NCBI RefSeq assembly: GCF_001238295.1
Contig: NZ_LGXZ01000008.1
Coordinates: 124,001 to 188,000, forward strand
Reading direction: 5' to 3'
DNA length: 64,000 nt
Origin: Ruegeria sp. 6PALISEP08
GTDB taxonomy: Bacteria; Pseudomonadota; Alphaproteobacteria; Rhodobacterales; Rhodobacteraceae
Numbering within the stretch: position 1 is the stretch's first letter; every line of letters starts with the position of its first letter. The notes beneath the pieces were generated by a model. That model worked only from the letters and a program-made list of their open reading frames with translations, was not told the DNA's origin and ran no database searches. This document shows positions 1-9,287 of the stretch, piece by piece. The translations under genes and the position numbers were made by a program.

Positions 1-496
1 CTATGACCCCAATACCGACCCGACGGAGTTGTTATGTTGGTTCGACGCAGGGCCACATCGCGCAGAGCGACAAAGCCCGATGGGCAATCTGTGGGTTCAA
101 GGCGGCGCAAGGGAACGCATGTTCTTCGCCCAAACACGGCAACGATCCCCCACGCTGAACAAGATCCCGCTTATGCGCTGGTCGCGGCGGTATGCCTATG
201 TAAACTCTTGCCATTCCGCCCTGCCGCGTCACTTGAACGCAACTTATGACGGACCGGACGGCTCGGCCCCTTCGGGGGTTTTGCTGCACACGAAGTTCCT
301 GCCGGAGATTGTCGAAAAATCCAAATCCGAAAAGCAACGACACCAGCATTTTCACGACCCGAACCAATTCGGGGCGTACTATGACGGGATAATTAATAAA
401 CCGGACATGTGGACCCCACAATCGGTGCGATACGCTGGTTGGACACAGTTGCAGCAAATGGGGCTGATGACAGGTGGGGATTGGGTGTTTTCATGA
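1..496 (+). CDS. Glycosyltransferase family 2-like protein, C-terminal part (cut by window edge)
   Basis: The reading frame is open from base 2 to a TGA at 494-496, so the start lies outside the window. The visible 164 residues align closely by eye with the C-terminal half of the next gene: NLWVQGG(A)R against NLWIQGG(P)R, the shared TLNKIPL/ALNKIPL motif, and the SCHSALPR/STHSLLPR motif. That neighbour carries a Glyco_tranf_2_4-type domain, so this is a paralogous sugar transferase, probably acting on a surface or exported polysaccharide. The catalytic DxD region is not visible. Truncation is due to the window boundary, not evidence of a pseudogene. Confidence 0.75.
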   Translation, partial: YDPNTDPTELLCWFDAGPHRAERQSPMGNLWVQGGARERMFFAQTRQRSPTLNKIPLMRWSRRYAYVNSCHSALPRHLNATYDGPDGSAPSGVLLHTKFLPEIVEKSKSEKQRHQHFHDPNQFGAYYDGIINKPDMWTPQSVRYAGWTQLQQMGLMTGGDWVFS

Positions 497-639
497 AAAC
501 ACGACAATCAACGGCCCGTTTACCCTTTCCAGAATTTAAAGAAGTTGCCTCAGAAGATGCATAGGTGCCATAAACCGATAATGCTTTGTCGTGCCAGCGG
601 TCATGACGGGGTCGGGGAAAGCTCGCGTTATAAAAAGGG

Positions 640-1662
640 TTGGGCAGTCACGTGAGCCTGTTTGAGTCCTACAAGATGAGATTGCGGCGCAAGCGCCGTA
701 TTCTGCGTTGCCTCAGACGAAGACGTGAACTCAAACCTGCCAGTAACAATACATCAGCAATCCGCAGCGACGACATCTTGTTGATGAGTGTTATCCGAAA
801 CGAAAAAATCCGCCTGCCATTCTTTTTGGAATATTACCGCAAACTGGGCATCAACCACTTTTTTTTCATCGACAACAACAGCGATGACGGAAGCTTTGAG
901 TTCCTGAAAGAACAGGTCGACGTGTCAGTCTGGCGGACGACCACCAGTTACAAACGCGCGGGCTATGGTCTGGACTGGTCAAACTACATTCTGCGCAAAT
1001 ACGCGCACGGGCATTGGGTTCTGACCGTCGACCCGGATGAGTTCTTCATCTATCCATTTTGTGATACCCGTCCGATCCGTGCGTTGACGGATTGGCTGGA
1101 TGGCAGCGCCGTGCGCAGCTTTGGAACCATGCTGATCGACATGTACCCCGAAGGCCCGGTGGATGCGGAACCCTACCACGAGGGGCAGGATCCGTTCGAA
1201 ATCGCGCGTTGGTTCGATCCCGGGAATTACATGATCACCAAAAACCCAGATTATAAGAACCTGTGGATTCAAGGCGGCCCAAGGGCGCGAGTGTTTTTCA
1301 GCGAAAACCCCTCCAAGGCTCCAGCGTTGAACAAGATTCCGTTGGTGAAATGGGATCGGCGCTATGTCTATATCAGCTCGACCCATTCGCTTTTGCCGCG
1401 GGGGCTGAACCAGGTGTATGACGAATGGGGTGGGGAAAAGGCCAGCGGGTCACTGCTTCATGCCAAAATGATAAACACCCTTGGCGACAAGGCGCGCGAG
1501 GAACTGAAGCGCGGTCAGCATTATCGCGGGTCGGATGAATACAAAGCCTATGCTGCCCGGCTTGAGGACAAACCCGTTTTCTGGTGCGAATGGTCCGAGG
1601 CGTACATCAATTGGCGGCAGCTTGAGATTCTGGGCCTGATGTCCAAGGGGAATTGGGCATGA
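640..1662 (+). CDS. Glycosyltransferase family 2-like protein (Glyco_tranf_2_4 type)
   Basis: A 340-residue predicted cytosolic sugar transferase. The N-terminus is very basic (about residues 13-31). It is followed by a nucleotide-sugar-binding fold with the hallmark SVIRNE motif, then FFIDNNSDDGS, and a DPDEFF acidic motif near residue 131 that probably binds the metal and nucleotide-sugar. It is a tandem paralogue of the truncated gene upstream. The start is uncertain: TTG at 640, GTG at 652 and ATG at 676 are all in frame, and none has an ideal ribosome site. The stop overlaps the next start as ATGA (1659-1662), so the genes are translationally coupled. Acceptor and donor sugars cannot be read from sequence. 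Confidence 0.8.
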   Translation: MGSHVSLFESYKMRLRRKRRILRCLRRRRELKPASNNTSAIRSDDILLMSVIRNEKIRLPFFLEYYRKLGINHFFFIDNNSDDGSFEFLKEQVDVSVWRTTTSYKRAGYGLDWSNYILRKYAHGHWVLTVDPDEFFIYPFCDTRPIRALTDWLDGSAVRSFGTMLIDMYPEGPVDAEPYHEGQDPFEIARWFDPGNYMITKNPDYKNLWIQGGPRARVFFSENPSKAPALNKIPLVKWDRRYVYISSTHSLLPRGLNQVYDEWGGEKASGSLLHAKMINTLGDKAREELKRGQHYRGSDEYKAYAARLEDKPVFWCEWSEAYINWRQLEILGLMSKGNWA

Positions 1663-3359
1663 GCGGTCTGGGCATCGTCATGCTGGTCCATACATCACTG
1701 GATCGGGCCGAGCAGGTCGCGCGCCACTGGACGGCTGCAGGATGCCCGGTCGTGGTCCACGTAGATCGCAAAGTACCCGATGGTCTTTACACACGCTTTG
1801 TCGCCTCCTGCTCGAATGATCCCAGCATCGTTTTTTCCGAACGTCACAGGTGCGATTGGGGCGGGTGGGGCATTGTTGCTGCCTCGCAAAGCGCATCCGA
1901 GATGATGTTGGAACAATTCCCTGAGGTGCGGCACGTGTTTTTGTCCTCGGGGGCGTGCTTGCCGCTGCGCCCGGTTCAGGAATTGATAACATACCTGGCC
2001 GACCGGCCCCGCGTGGACTTCATCGAAAGCGCGACGACATCGGACGTCAACTGGACCATTGGCGGGCTGGACCATGAGCGCTTTACCCTGCGCTTCCCGT
2101 TTTCGTGGCGAAAACAACGCAAGCTGTTTGACACCTATGTCAGGATTCAGCGAGCGTTGGGATACCGCAGGAATATCCCCGACGGGTTGGTACCTCATAT
2201 GGGTAGCCAATGGTGGTGCCTGACCCGCCAAACGCTGTCTGCCATTCTTCAAGATCCCAAGCGCAAACAGTACGACAAGTATTTCCGCCATGTTTGGATA
2301 CCCGACGAAAGCTATTTCCAAACACTTTCTCGGCAATACTCCACACATATCGAAAGCCGCTCCCTGACCCTGTCCAAGTTCGACTATCAGGGCCGCCCTC
2401 ACATTTTTTACGACGACCACCTGCAATTGCTACGACGCTCGGACTGCTTTGTAGCGCGCAAGATCTGGCCTCAGGCCGAACGGTTGTATCAGGCATTCCT
2501 GACCGACCAGAGCGGCGCCATGAAACCGGCCGAGCCCAATCCGAGTAAGATAGATCGCATCTTCTCGAAAGCGGTCGAACGGCGGACACGCGGGCGCGAC
2601 GGGCTTTATATGCAAAGTCGCTTCCCACGTCACGGTAGCGAAAACGGCCTGACATCTTCGCCCTATTCCGTCTTTCAGGGCTTTTCCGAGCTGTTTGACG
2701 ATTTTGAATCCTGGCTAGCGACCATCACGGGCACACGGGTCCACGGGCACTTGTTTGAACCCCAACACGCCGAGTTTGCGCAGGGCGAAACCATAACCAA
2801 CGGGGCCCTCAGCGATTCTGCATCGTTGCGGGATTATAATCCCACAGCTTTCCTGTCGAACTTGGTCTGGAATACGCGGGGGGAGCGACAGTGTTTTCAG
2901 TTCGGACCAAGAGACACGCAAGAGATCAACTGGTTTCTGGCGCGCGACAAGAACGCCCAGATCTCGGTCATCACCGGAGCGTGGGCGATTCCGCTGTTCC
3001 GCTCGAATCTCAACTTCTCGGATATCCGATGCGAAGCAGCACGGCTGCAGCAGATTGAAACCAAGCAGCTTGAGGTTCTGACCTCGGTCTGGACCAAGGC
3101 AAGAGTGCGCAACTGGACGTTGGCGGATTTCATTGAATCGCCGATGGATCCCTTGCAGTCCATCCTTGACGAAATCGGAGTGAATCAGACCAGCCATCTA
3201 ACCGAAGTGCCCGCTATGGGTGATTTGTCTGGTTTCGGTAAATTTCTACAAAACCTCAAGAATCAGGGTATGCATCCATACCTCATGGGGGACTTCCCCG
3301 TGGATGATGTGTTTGGCCCTCAGACGAAACCATTCCGCAAACCTTATCTGGTGCAGTGA
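1659..3359 (+). CDS. GT14-type beta-1,6-N-acetylglucosaminyltransferase-like protein with long C-terminal extension
   Basis: A 566-residue protein. The first ~270 residues resemble core-2/I-branching (GT14) enzymes, with HVDRK at residues 34-38, CDWGGW at about 65-70 and an LSSGACLPLRP loop at about 95, where the family usually has LSGxDxP. The remaining ~290 residues form a second region that I recognise only as the extension seen on roseobacter homologues of this enzyme (DUF5927/5928-like, from memory). The ATG at 1659 is preferred because it overlaps the upstream stop as ATGA and follows an AAGGGGAA ribosome site; an in-frame TTG lies 6 bp upstream. Likely role: adding or branching an amino sugar on a surface glycan. 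Confidence 0.75.
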   Translation: MSGLGIVMLVHTSLDRAEQVARHWTAAGCPVVVHVDRKVPDGLYTRFVASCSNDPSIVFSERHRCDWGGWGIVAASQSASEMMLEQFPEVRHVFLSSGACLPLRPVQELITYLADRPRVDFIESATTSDVNWTIGGLDHERFTLRFPFSWRKQRKLFDTYVRIQRALGYRRNIPDGLVPHMGSQWWCLTRQTLSAILQDPKRKQYDKYFRHVWIPDESYFQTLSRQYSTHIESRSLTLSKFDYQGRPHIFYDDHLQLLRRSDCFVARKIWPQAERLYQAFLTDQSGAMKPAEPNPSKIDRIFSKAVERRTRGRDGLYMQSRFPRHGSENGLTSSPYSVFQGFSELFDDFESWLATITGTRVHGHLFEPQHAEFAQGETITNGALSDSASLRDYNPTAFLSNLVWNTRGERQCFQFGPRDTQEINWFLARDKNAQISVITGAWAIPLFRSNLNFSDIRCEAARLQQIETKQLEVLTSVWTKARVRNWTLADFIESPMDPLQSILDEIGVNQTSHLTEVPAMGDLSGFGKFLQNLKNQGMHPYLMGDFPVDDVFGPQTKPFRKPYLVQ

Positions 3360-3365
3360 CGGCCC

Positions 3366-4817
3366 ATGTCAGCCAACTTTGATTATTTCGTTGTATTGGC
3401 GGCCATGCGCACAGGCTCGAACCTGCTCGAAGCAAATCTGAATGCGCTGGACGGCGTGACCTGCCATGGCGAAGCGTTTAACCCGCATTTTGCGGGCAAT
3501 CTGAAATCCGATAGCCTGCTGGGCCTGTCTCTGGAAGACCGGGATGCGGACCCGTTGAAATTACTGAAAGCCATTCGCTCTGCCCCCGGTGACATCAACG
3601 GATTCCGATATTTCGTAGAACACGACCCGCGGGTTCTAAAGCCGGTATTGAATGACCCTCGCTGCGCCAAGATCATCCTGACACGCAACCCGCTGGACAG
3701 TTACCTGTCGTTAAAGATCGCGCGGGCCACGCAGCAATGGCTGCTGAAGAACGTCAAACGGCGTGTCGATGCTGTGGTTGAATTTGATGCACAGGAGTTT
3801 TCGGACTATCAGGATCAGGTCCAAGGCCACCAGCACATGCTTCGGCGGCATCTGCAAAAGACTGGCCAAAGCGCTTTTTTCGTCACCTATGACGACCTGA
3901 CCGAGCTGGACGTCCTAAACGGCCTGGCTACATGGCTGGGGGTCGACGCGCGTTTGACCAAGCTGGATGACACGCTGAAGCCGCAAAACCCGGCGCCAGC
4001 CGTGTCAAAGGTCACCAATCCTGACGACATGACGCGCGCTTTGGCAGATATCGATCAGTTTGGGCTACATCGTTCATATGGCTTCGAACCGCAGCGCGGG
4101 GCCGCCGTACCGCAATACGTCGCAGCGCCAAAGTCCGCCCTGATGTATCTACCTATTCGTAGCGGTTTAGAGCCTGTTATCGGCCAATGGCTGGCCGATC
4201 TGGATGGCTGCGTGGTTGGCGACCTGATCACCGATCGGAATCGCAAACAAATCCGCGCCTGGTTAAAGGATTACCCCGGCCATCGAAAATTCACCGTTCT
4301 GCGCCACCCGTTGGCACGAGCACATACGGCCTTTTGCCAGCACATCCTGAGCACAGGGCCGGGCAGCTATAAAATGGTGCGCAATTATCTGCGTAACCGG
4401 CTCAAAATACCGATTCCGGGGCAAGTGCGGGATAACAATTATTCCATCGAGCAACACCGGGACGCGTTTTCGGCCTTCCTGAGCTTCCTGCGCCTCAACC
4501 TCAATGGTCAAACGCCAATTCGCGTCGACGGGACGTGGTGCAGCCAATCGCGGGTGTTGGACGGTATTGCCAGTTTCCTAATGCCTGACCTGATCCTGCG
4601 AGAAGAAGAGATGGCGGCAGCACTTCCCGCACTGGCGCATGAGATTGGGCATTCGCATCCACCTGCGCCTGGCCCATGCGCGCCCGACGTGCCGTTTACG
4701 TTGGACCAGATCTATGACGCGGAACTTGAGGCGCTGGCAGCAGAGGTCTACCAGCGCGACTATGAAGTGTTTGGATTTGCTGCCTGGACGCCAGTGCCGC
4801 CTAGGGACGCAAAGTGA
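3366..4817 (+). CDS. Two-module sulfotransferase-like protein
   Basis: A 483-residue protein that appears to hold two sulfotransferase-like modules. The N-terminal one (about 1-220) resembles Stf0/NodH enzymes, with AAMRTGSNLLEANL near residues 12-25 as the likely 5'-phosphosulfate loop of PAPS binding, and TRNPLDSYLS as the 3'-phosphate-binding region. The second (about 258-480) starts with LPIRSGLEP and has FTVLRHPLARAHTAF, as in family-2 carbohydrate sulfotransferases. It starts 6 bp after the GT14-like gene, so glycan synthesis and sulfation are probably linked. Its 3' end overlaps the convergent L,D-transpeptidase gene by 17 bp. Which module is active is unknown. Confidence 0.7.
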   Translation: MSANFDYFVVLAAMRTGSNLLEANLNALDGVTCHGEAFNPHFAGNLKSDSLLGLSLEDRDADPLKLLKAIRSAPGDINGFRYFVEHDPRVLKPVLNDPRCAKIILTRNPLDSYLSLKIARATQQWLLKNVKRRVDAVVEFDAQEFSDYQDQVQGHQHMLRRHLQKTGQSAFFVTYDDLTELDVLNGLATWLGVDARLTKLDDTLKPQNPAPAVSKVTNPDDMTRALADIDQFGLHRSYGFEPQRGAAVPQYVAAPKSALMYLPIRSGLEPVIGQWLADLDGCVVGDLITDRNRKQIRAWLKDYPGHRKFTVLRHPLARAHTAFCQHILSTGPGSYKMVRNYLRNRLKIPIPGQVRDNNYSIEQHRDAFSAFLSFLRLNLNGQTPIRVDGTWCSQSRVLDGIASFLMPDLILREEEMAAALPALAHEIGHSHPPAPGPCAPDVPFTLDQIYDAELEALAAEVYQRDYEVFGFAAWTPVPPRDAK

Positions 4818-5319
4818 TCAGCGTACCTTTGTTGACCATCGAATAAATCTCCTCGATCTCGTCATTCTTGACCGCGATGCATCCTGCCGTCCAATCCGGT
4901 GTTTTCCGCGCGCGCTTGAGTTCTGACCGAAGATTCGGCTGGCCGTGGATGAAAATATCTCCGCCCGGGTTAACCCCTTCTGCCTTGGCTTGAGCGACAT
5001 CCTGAGAGTTGGGGTAGGAAATGCCCAGCGACAGATGATAGCGGCTGCGAGGATTCCTGCGGTCGATCAGATAGCTGCCCTCGGGCGTGCGACCATCCCC
5101 TTTTTTGATCTTTGTACCTTGAGGCGCAAATCCCAAATCCACATCATATTCTCGCAAAATCTGCCCATGATGCAGCAGATAGAGTTTGCGGGCACCCTTG
5201 TTGACCACCAACGAGGTCACCTCGGGCCCATTATAACTAAGAAATCTTGGGCTGGCTGAGGCACAAGCCGAAAGGCTCAGCGTTGCCATAGCTCCCAATC
5301 CGAATGCTCGACGATCCAT
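4801..5319 (-). CDS. L,D-transpeptidase family lipoprotein
   Basis: A 172-residue YkuD/ErfK-type enzyme that cross-links or modifies peptidoglycan in the periplasm. Residues 1-19 form a lipoprotein signal ending LSAC, with Cys19 the predicted lipidated residue. The catalytic domain shows HG at 125-126 and the TAGCIAV motif with nucleophile Cys147, close to the family consensus HG...S/T-x-GC-(I/V). The length is typical of small single-domain family members such as YafK. The gene converges on the sulfotransferase gene with a 17-bp overlap and starts about 60 bp downstream of the channel gene on the same strand. The specific reaction (3-3 cross-linking or protein attachment) is not determinable. 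Confidence 0.85.
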   Translation of the reverse strand: MDRRAFGLGAMATLSLSACASASPRFLSYNGPEVTSLVVNKGARKLYLLHHGQILREYDVDLGFAPQGTKIKKGDGRTPEGSYLIDRRNPRSRYHLSLGISYPNSQDVAQAKAEGVNPGGDIFIHGQPNLRSELKRARKTPDWTAGCIAVKNDEIEEIYSMVNKGTLITLRP

Positions 5320-5378
5320 GTTTCACTGCCTGCTCTGTTTTTTGGAATCAATATGCCAAAAACCTCAAGAAACGGAAA

Positions 5379-6164
5379 TCACTTTTTGCTGTTCATCTGC
5401 TCGGTCAGGCGGCGCTCGATGCTTTCCAGCCGTTCCAGCACTTCGTCGCGATAGGCGTCGGTCTTGACTTCATCCTCGGCATGGTGGGCATCCTGCATCG
5501 AGTTCACGATCAGACCCACCAACAGGTTCACCACGGCAAAGGTCGTGACCATGATAAAAGGAACAAAGAATAGCCATGCGTATGGAAAAACCTCCATTAC
5601 AGGGCGGACAATGCCCATGGACCAGCTTTCCAACGTCATGATCTGGAACAAGGTATAAGCCGACAGGCCCAGATCACCGAACCAAGTCGGAAACGAGCCT
5701 GAGAACAGTTTGGTCGAGATTACGGCGCCAATATAGAACAGGATTGCCATCAGCAGGAAGACACTGGCCATCCCCGGCAGGGCCGAGATAAACCCTTCGA
5801 CCACGCGACGCAGGCGGGGCGCCACGGAAATCACGCGCAATACCCGCAGAATCCGAAGGGCACGCAGCACGGACAAGCCTCCGGCGCTGGGGATTAGGGC
5901 GATACCCACGATCAGGAAATCAAAGATATTCCAGCCATTCGTGAAAAATCTGCGCCCGGTGGCGATCAGCTTCATGGTGATTTCGGCCACGAAGATCGCA
6001 AGGCACAGCTTGTCCAGCGCCACAATCACTGGACCAGCTATTTCCATCAGGGTCGGCGACGTCTCCATTCCCAGAAGGATCGCATTGAAGATGATGACGG
6101 CCGTTATAAACCGCCCAAACACGGGCGCTTCGACAATGTTCAGCAAGCGCTGTTTGACACCCAT
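5379..6164 (-). CDS. NavBac-type voltage-gated sodium channel
   Basis: A 261-residue single-repeat six-helix ion channel that would assemble as a tetramer in the inner membrane. S4 carries regularly spaced arginines (about residues 101-120: RALRILRVLR...). The pore has TLESW at 177-181, the selectivity-filter signature of bacterial sodium channels such as NaChBac. The C-terminal ~35 residues are charged and heptad-like, matching the family's coiled-coil. The ATG at 6164 is chosen because AGGAG lies 10 nt upstream; a TTG at 6173 would start almost on top of that site. It sits 21 bp downstream of the RNA methyltransferase gene on the same strand. Confidence 0.88.
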   Translation of the reverse strand: MGVKQRLLNIVEAPVFGRFITAVIIFNAILLGMETSPTLMEIAGPVIVALDKLCLAIFVAEITMKLIATGRRFFTNGWNIFDFLIVGIALIPSAGGLSVLRALRILRVLRVISVAPRLRRVVEGFISALPGMASVFLLMAILFYIGAVISTKLFSGSFPTWFGDLGLSAYTLFQIMTLESWSMGIVRPVMEVFPYAWLFFVPFIMVTTFAVVNLLVGLIVNSMQDAHHAEDEVKTDAYRDEVLERLESIERRLTEQMNSKK

Positions 6165-6185
6165 GTGTCGCAATCTCCTGTCTGA

Positions 6186-7415
6186 TCAAGATGCGGTGTT
6201 CTGGACAAACCGCGCTGCAAGTTCCGTATGTGACGACCACCGAAATTGGTCAACGACCTGTACCCATTCAAGAGTGTAGCCTGCGTTAACAAGGTTTTTC
6301 GCGTCCCGTGCAAATGTCACTGGGTTGCACGAGACATACGAAATGACAGGGCGCTTGGCCTGGGCCAGTTCCTCCACCTGTGCGTCGGCCCCGGCACGGG
6401 GCGGGTCCAACACGATCGCGTCAAATGTCTTTAGCTCATCGGGCATCAACGGACGGCGGAACAGGTCCCGGGCCTCGGTTGTCACGCGTTTCAGGCCCTG
6501 CGCCTTGCGCCAACCGTGATCCAGCGCCTGAACCATGGCGGCCTCGCCTTCCACCGCATGAACTTCGGCGGCTTGGGCAAGAGGAAGCGAAAATGTACCG
6601 CTACCTGCAAACAGGTCGACGACGCGCTTGGCACCTTTAGTTGCCTCCAAAACTGCCTGTAATAGAGCCTGTTCTCCGTCCTTCGTCGCCTGCAAGAACG
6701 CACCGGGCGGCGGCGTGACTTCAACTGTTCCAAAACACTGAAGCGGCGCCTGCCGCATGGCGATCACTTCATCATCCCAGCTCAACCGCGCCAAACCGTG
6801 CTTCTCGGTCGCTTGAGCCAGTGCCAGTTCCAGCGGTCCGTCCAAGGGTTTGCCACCTTTGACGGCGACGTCCAGCCCACCTTCGGACAATGTGAGCGTG
6901 ACGGCCAATACGCCCTTACGGCTTCCACCCAGAACGGCCAGCGCCTCTGCCACTGGAATGGCCGAGATCAGCGCCGGGTCCAGCAACAGGCAGTCGGGGA
7001 TTTCCGTGATCGTGCCCGAGGCGCGACCATGAAATCCGGCCAATGTGCCCTTTTTCGTACGCCTTACCGCAATTGTTGCGCGCCGACGCGACTGTTCGGG
7101 GGACGTGTGTATCGGGCGCATGGGCGCATCCAGACCCTGCGCCGCCAAAGCATTGCGAACGATTTCAAGCTTCCAATCAGCAACAAAGGCATCAGACGCG
7201 TGCTGCAACTGACATCCTCCGCAGGCTTTGTAATGGCGGCACCGGGCTTTGACCCGGCCTTCAGACGGCGTCTCCACCCGTATGTCGGTCAGCACTTGAC
7301 CTGTCAGAGTACCACTAACGACTTCGCCGGGAAGCGTACGCGGTACATAGACGGGACCATCGGCAATGCCGTCGCCCTGATGGCCAAGCCGTGTGATTGT
7401 GAATTGCTGCGTCAT
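6186..7415 (-). CDS. TrmA/RumA-family RNA (uracil-5-)-methyltransferase
   Basis: A 409-residue SAM-dependent RNA methyltransferase. The N-terminal ~50 residues look like a TRAM RNA-binding domain. Cys59, Cys65, Cys68 (C-x5-C-x2-C) and Cys142 fit the four ligands of the RumA-type [4Fe-4S] cluster. The C-terminal Rossmann domain has DLFAGSGTFSLPLA and DPPRAGAD, then SYVSCNP with the catalytic Cys363 and a downstream Glu398 (SHTELAARF). These features support m5U methylation of 23S rRNA or tRNA; the target position cannot be assigned, so no gene name is given. The start ATG at 7415 fits the family length. Confidence 0.88.
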   Translation of the reverse strand: MTQQFTITRLGHQGDGIADGPVYVPRTLPGEVVSGTLTGQVLTDIRVETPSEGRVKARCRHYKACGGCQLQHASDAFVADWKLEIVRNALAAQGLDAPMRPIHTSPEQSRRRATIAVRRTKKGTLAGFHGRASGTITEIPDCLLLDPALISAIPVAEALAVLGGSRKGVLAVTLTLSEGGLDVAVKGGKPLDGPLELALAQATEKHGLARLSWDDEVIAMRQAPLQCFGTVEVTPPPGAFLQATKDGEQALLQAVLEATKGAKRVVDLFAGSGTFSLPLAQAAEVHAVEGEAAMVQALDHGWRKAQGLKRVTTEARDLFRRPLMPDELKTFDAIVLDPPRAGADAQVEELAQAKRPVISYVSCNPVTFARDAKNLVNAGYTLEWVQVVDQFRWSSHTELAARFVQNTAS

Positions 7416-7454
7416 GAAGTGCCTGATAGCCGGGCTTTGACGGCAACAAAACCC

Positions 7455-9287
7455 TTATTCCGCAGCTTCCGCCTGAATGAAGCCGCCTGACTGACGGTGC
7501 CAGAACCGCGCATACAGCCCGCCCTGATCCAGCAGAGCCTCATGCGTTCCGGATTCTGCGATCTGCCCTTGATCCAGAACAACGATCCGGTCCATCTCGC
7601 TGAGGGTAGACAGGCGGTGCGCAATGGCCAGAACGGTCTTGCCTTCCATCACCCGATGCAGCGCCGTCTGGATCGAGGCTTCGACCTCGGAATCCAGCGC
7701 CGAGGTCGCCTCATCCAGAACCAAAATCGGCGCATCCTTCAGAATGGCGCGGGCCAAAGCGATACGTTGCCGCTGCCCACCGCTGAGCTTAACGCCTCTC
7801 TCGCCCAGATGGGCGTCATAGCCTTTGCGTCCATTTGCGTCCTCAAGGCTCAGGATGAATTCATGCGCCTCGGCCTTCCTCGCGGCAGTAATCATCTCAT
7901 CTTCGGATGCGTTCGGGCGACCGTACAGGATGTTCTCGCGCGCTGAGCGGTTGAACATCGCCGTTTCCTGCGTGACCATGCCAATCTCACGGCGCAGGCT
8001 GTCTTGCGTCACCTGCGACACATCCTGCCCGTCGATACAAATTGCGCCACTTTCCCTGTCATAGAGCCTGAGCAGAAGCGAAACGAGTGTGGACTTACCC
8101 GCGCCCGAGGCACCGACGATGCCCAGCTTTTCACCGGGTTCTATGGTCAAGGTCAGATCCGTGACACCGCCTATATCCCGACCATAGGCAAAACTGACAT
8201 TTTCGAATGAGATCGATCCGTCGTGCACGGTCAGGTCTTTTGCGTCGCCCGCATCTTCGACCCGGTCACGCTTGGCCAGTGTTTTCATTCCGTTTTCGAT
8301 CTCACCCACGTTGGCGTAAAGACCCATCAGCGTGAAACTGACCCAACCGGTCATCTGCGCGATGCGGATCGAAACCGCACCTGCCGCCACAATATCCCCT
8401 GCGGTCGCCATGCCGAGTTGCCACAACCAAAGCGTCGCGCCCAACAACAGAACAGGCAGCACACCGGCCAGCGTCATCAGAATGAATCGAAAACTGGCCG
8501 AAAGCTTGCCGAAATCCAGCGATCGTTCGCGCAATTCCACCATCGAGTCGCGCGCGGCCTGATCTTCGAAAGCGGAATGCGCGAACAGCTTGACGGTCTT
8601 GATGTTGGTGATCGTGTCGACCACCTGCCCCGACACCATCGCCCGCGCCCCGGCCCGCGCGGCAGAACGCACGCGGATGCGCGGCAGGTACCAGCGTACA
8701 AGTAGGAAATAGACCACCAGCCAGGCGGCAAAGGGCAACATCACCAATGGATGAATAGATCCTAACAAAAGCAAAGATCCGGCCAGAGACGCCAAGGCAA
8801 ACACAATCGCGCTGATCGTTTCCGACACGACAGAAGCCATGGCGTTCGACGTCTGCATCTGTTTCTGCGCGATCCGACCGGCAAAATCGTCGTCGAAATA
8901 AGTCACCGACTGGCCCAACGTCCAACGGTTCAACTTGGCCAGCACCAAAGGTGTGATGTTGGGCATGACGATGTAGTTGTTCGACAGAGACGACAGGCCA
9001 AACAGGATCGGGCGCAGCAGCATAAAGAACGCAGCTGCGCCAAAGATCATCCACATATTTGCTGCGGTCAGAAAACTTTCGGGCCCGCTGGAGGTTGCCA
9101 CATCTATCACGCGACCCAGAATCCACGCTGTCCCTGCCTCCATCGCGCCTGCTGTGGCCGAGAAGAAAGCCGCGACAAACAGCATGGGCCAGGCCCCGGA
9201 CAGGCTCCAGCGAATGAACGCCCCCAAAGTCTGCGGTGGGGGCGTTTCGATGTTTTTGAACGGGTAGATGAGGTCAGCAACCCTCAT
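7455..9287 (-). CDS. ABC exporter half-transporter, second of a tandem pair
   Basis: A 610-residue fusion of a transmembrane exporter domain (about 1-330, five to six helices) and an ATPase domain. Walker A GASGAGKST, LSGGQRQR signature, Walker B ILVLDEATSALD and an H-loop in AIAHRLS are all intact. The start ATG overlaps the stop of the upstream paralogue (ATGA, 9284-9287), so the two are co-translated and probably form a heterodimeric exporter. Both proteins end in nearly the same tail (RQSGGF....EAAE), which suggests an old tandem duplication. The substrate is unknown; MsbA-like lipid export or drug efflux are both possible. Confidence 0.85.
   Translation of the reverse strand: MRVADLIYPFKNIETPPPQTLGAFIRWSLSGAWPMLFVAAFFSATAGAMEAGTAWILGRVIDVATSSGPESFLTAANMWMIFGAAAFFMLLRPILFGLSSLSNNYIVMPNITPLVLAKLNRWTLGQSVTYFDDDFAGRIAQKQMQTSNAMASVVSETISAIVFALASLAGSLLLLGSIHPLVMLPFAAWLVVYFLLVRWYLPRIRVRSAARAGARAMVSGQVVDTITNIKTVKLFAHSAFEDQAARDSMVELRERSLDFGKLSASFRFILMTLAGVLPVLLLGATLWLWQLGMATAGDIVAAGAVSIRIAQMTGWVSFTLMGLYANVGEIENGMKTLAKRDRVEDAGDAKDLTVHDGSISFENVSFAYGRDIGGVTDLTLTIEPGEKLGIVGASGAGKSTLVSLLLRLYDRESGAICIDGQDVSQVTQDSLRREIGMVTQETAMFNRSARENILYGRPNASEDEMITAARKAEAHEFILSLEDANGRKGYDAHLGERGVKLSGGQRQRIALARAILKDAPILVLDEATSALDSEVEASIQTALHRVMEGKTVLAIAHRLSTLSEMDRIVVLDQGQIAESGTHEALLDQGGLYARFWHRQSGGFIQAEAAE

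Noticed and set aside
1..496. Truncated glycosyltransferase as a pseudogene
   Set aside because: The frame is open to the window edge without stop or frameshift, so the truncation is caused by the window boundary.
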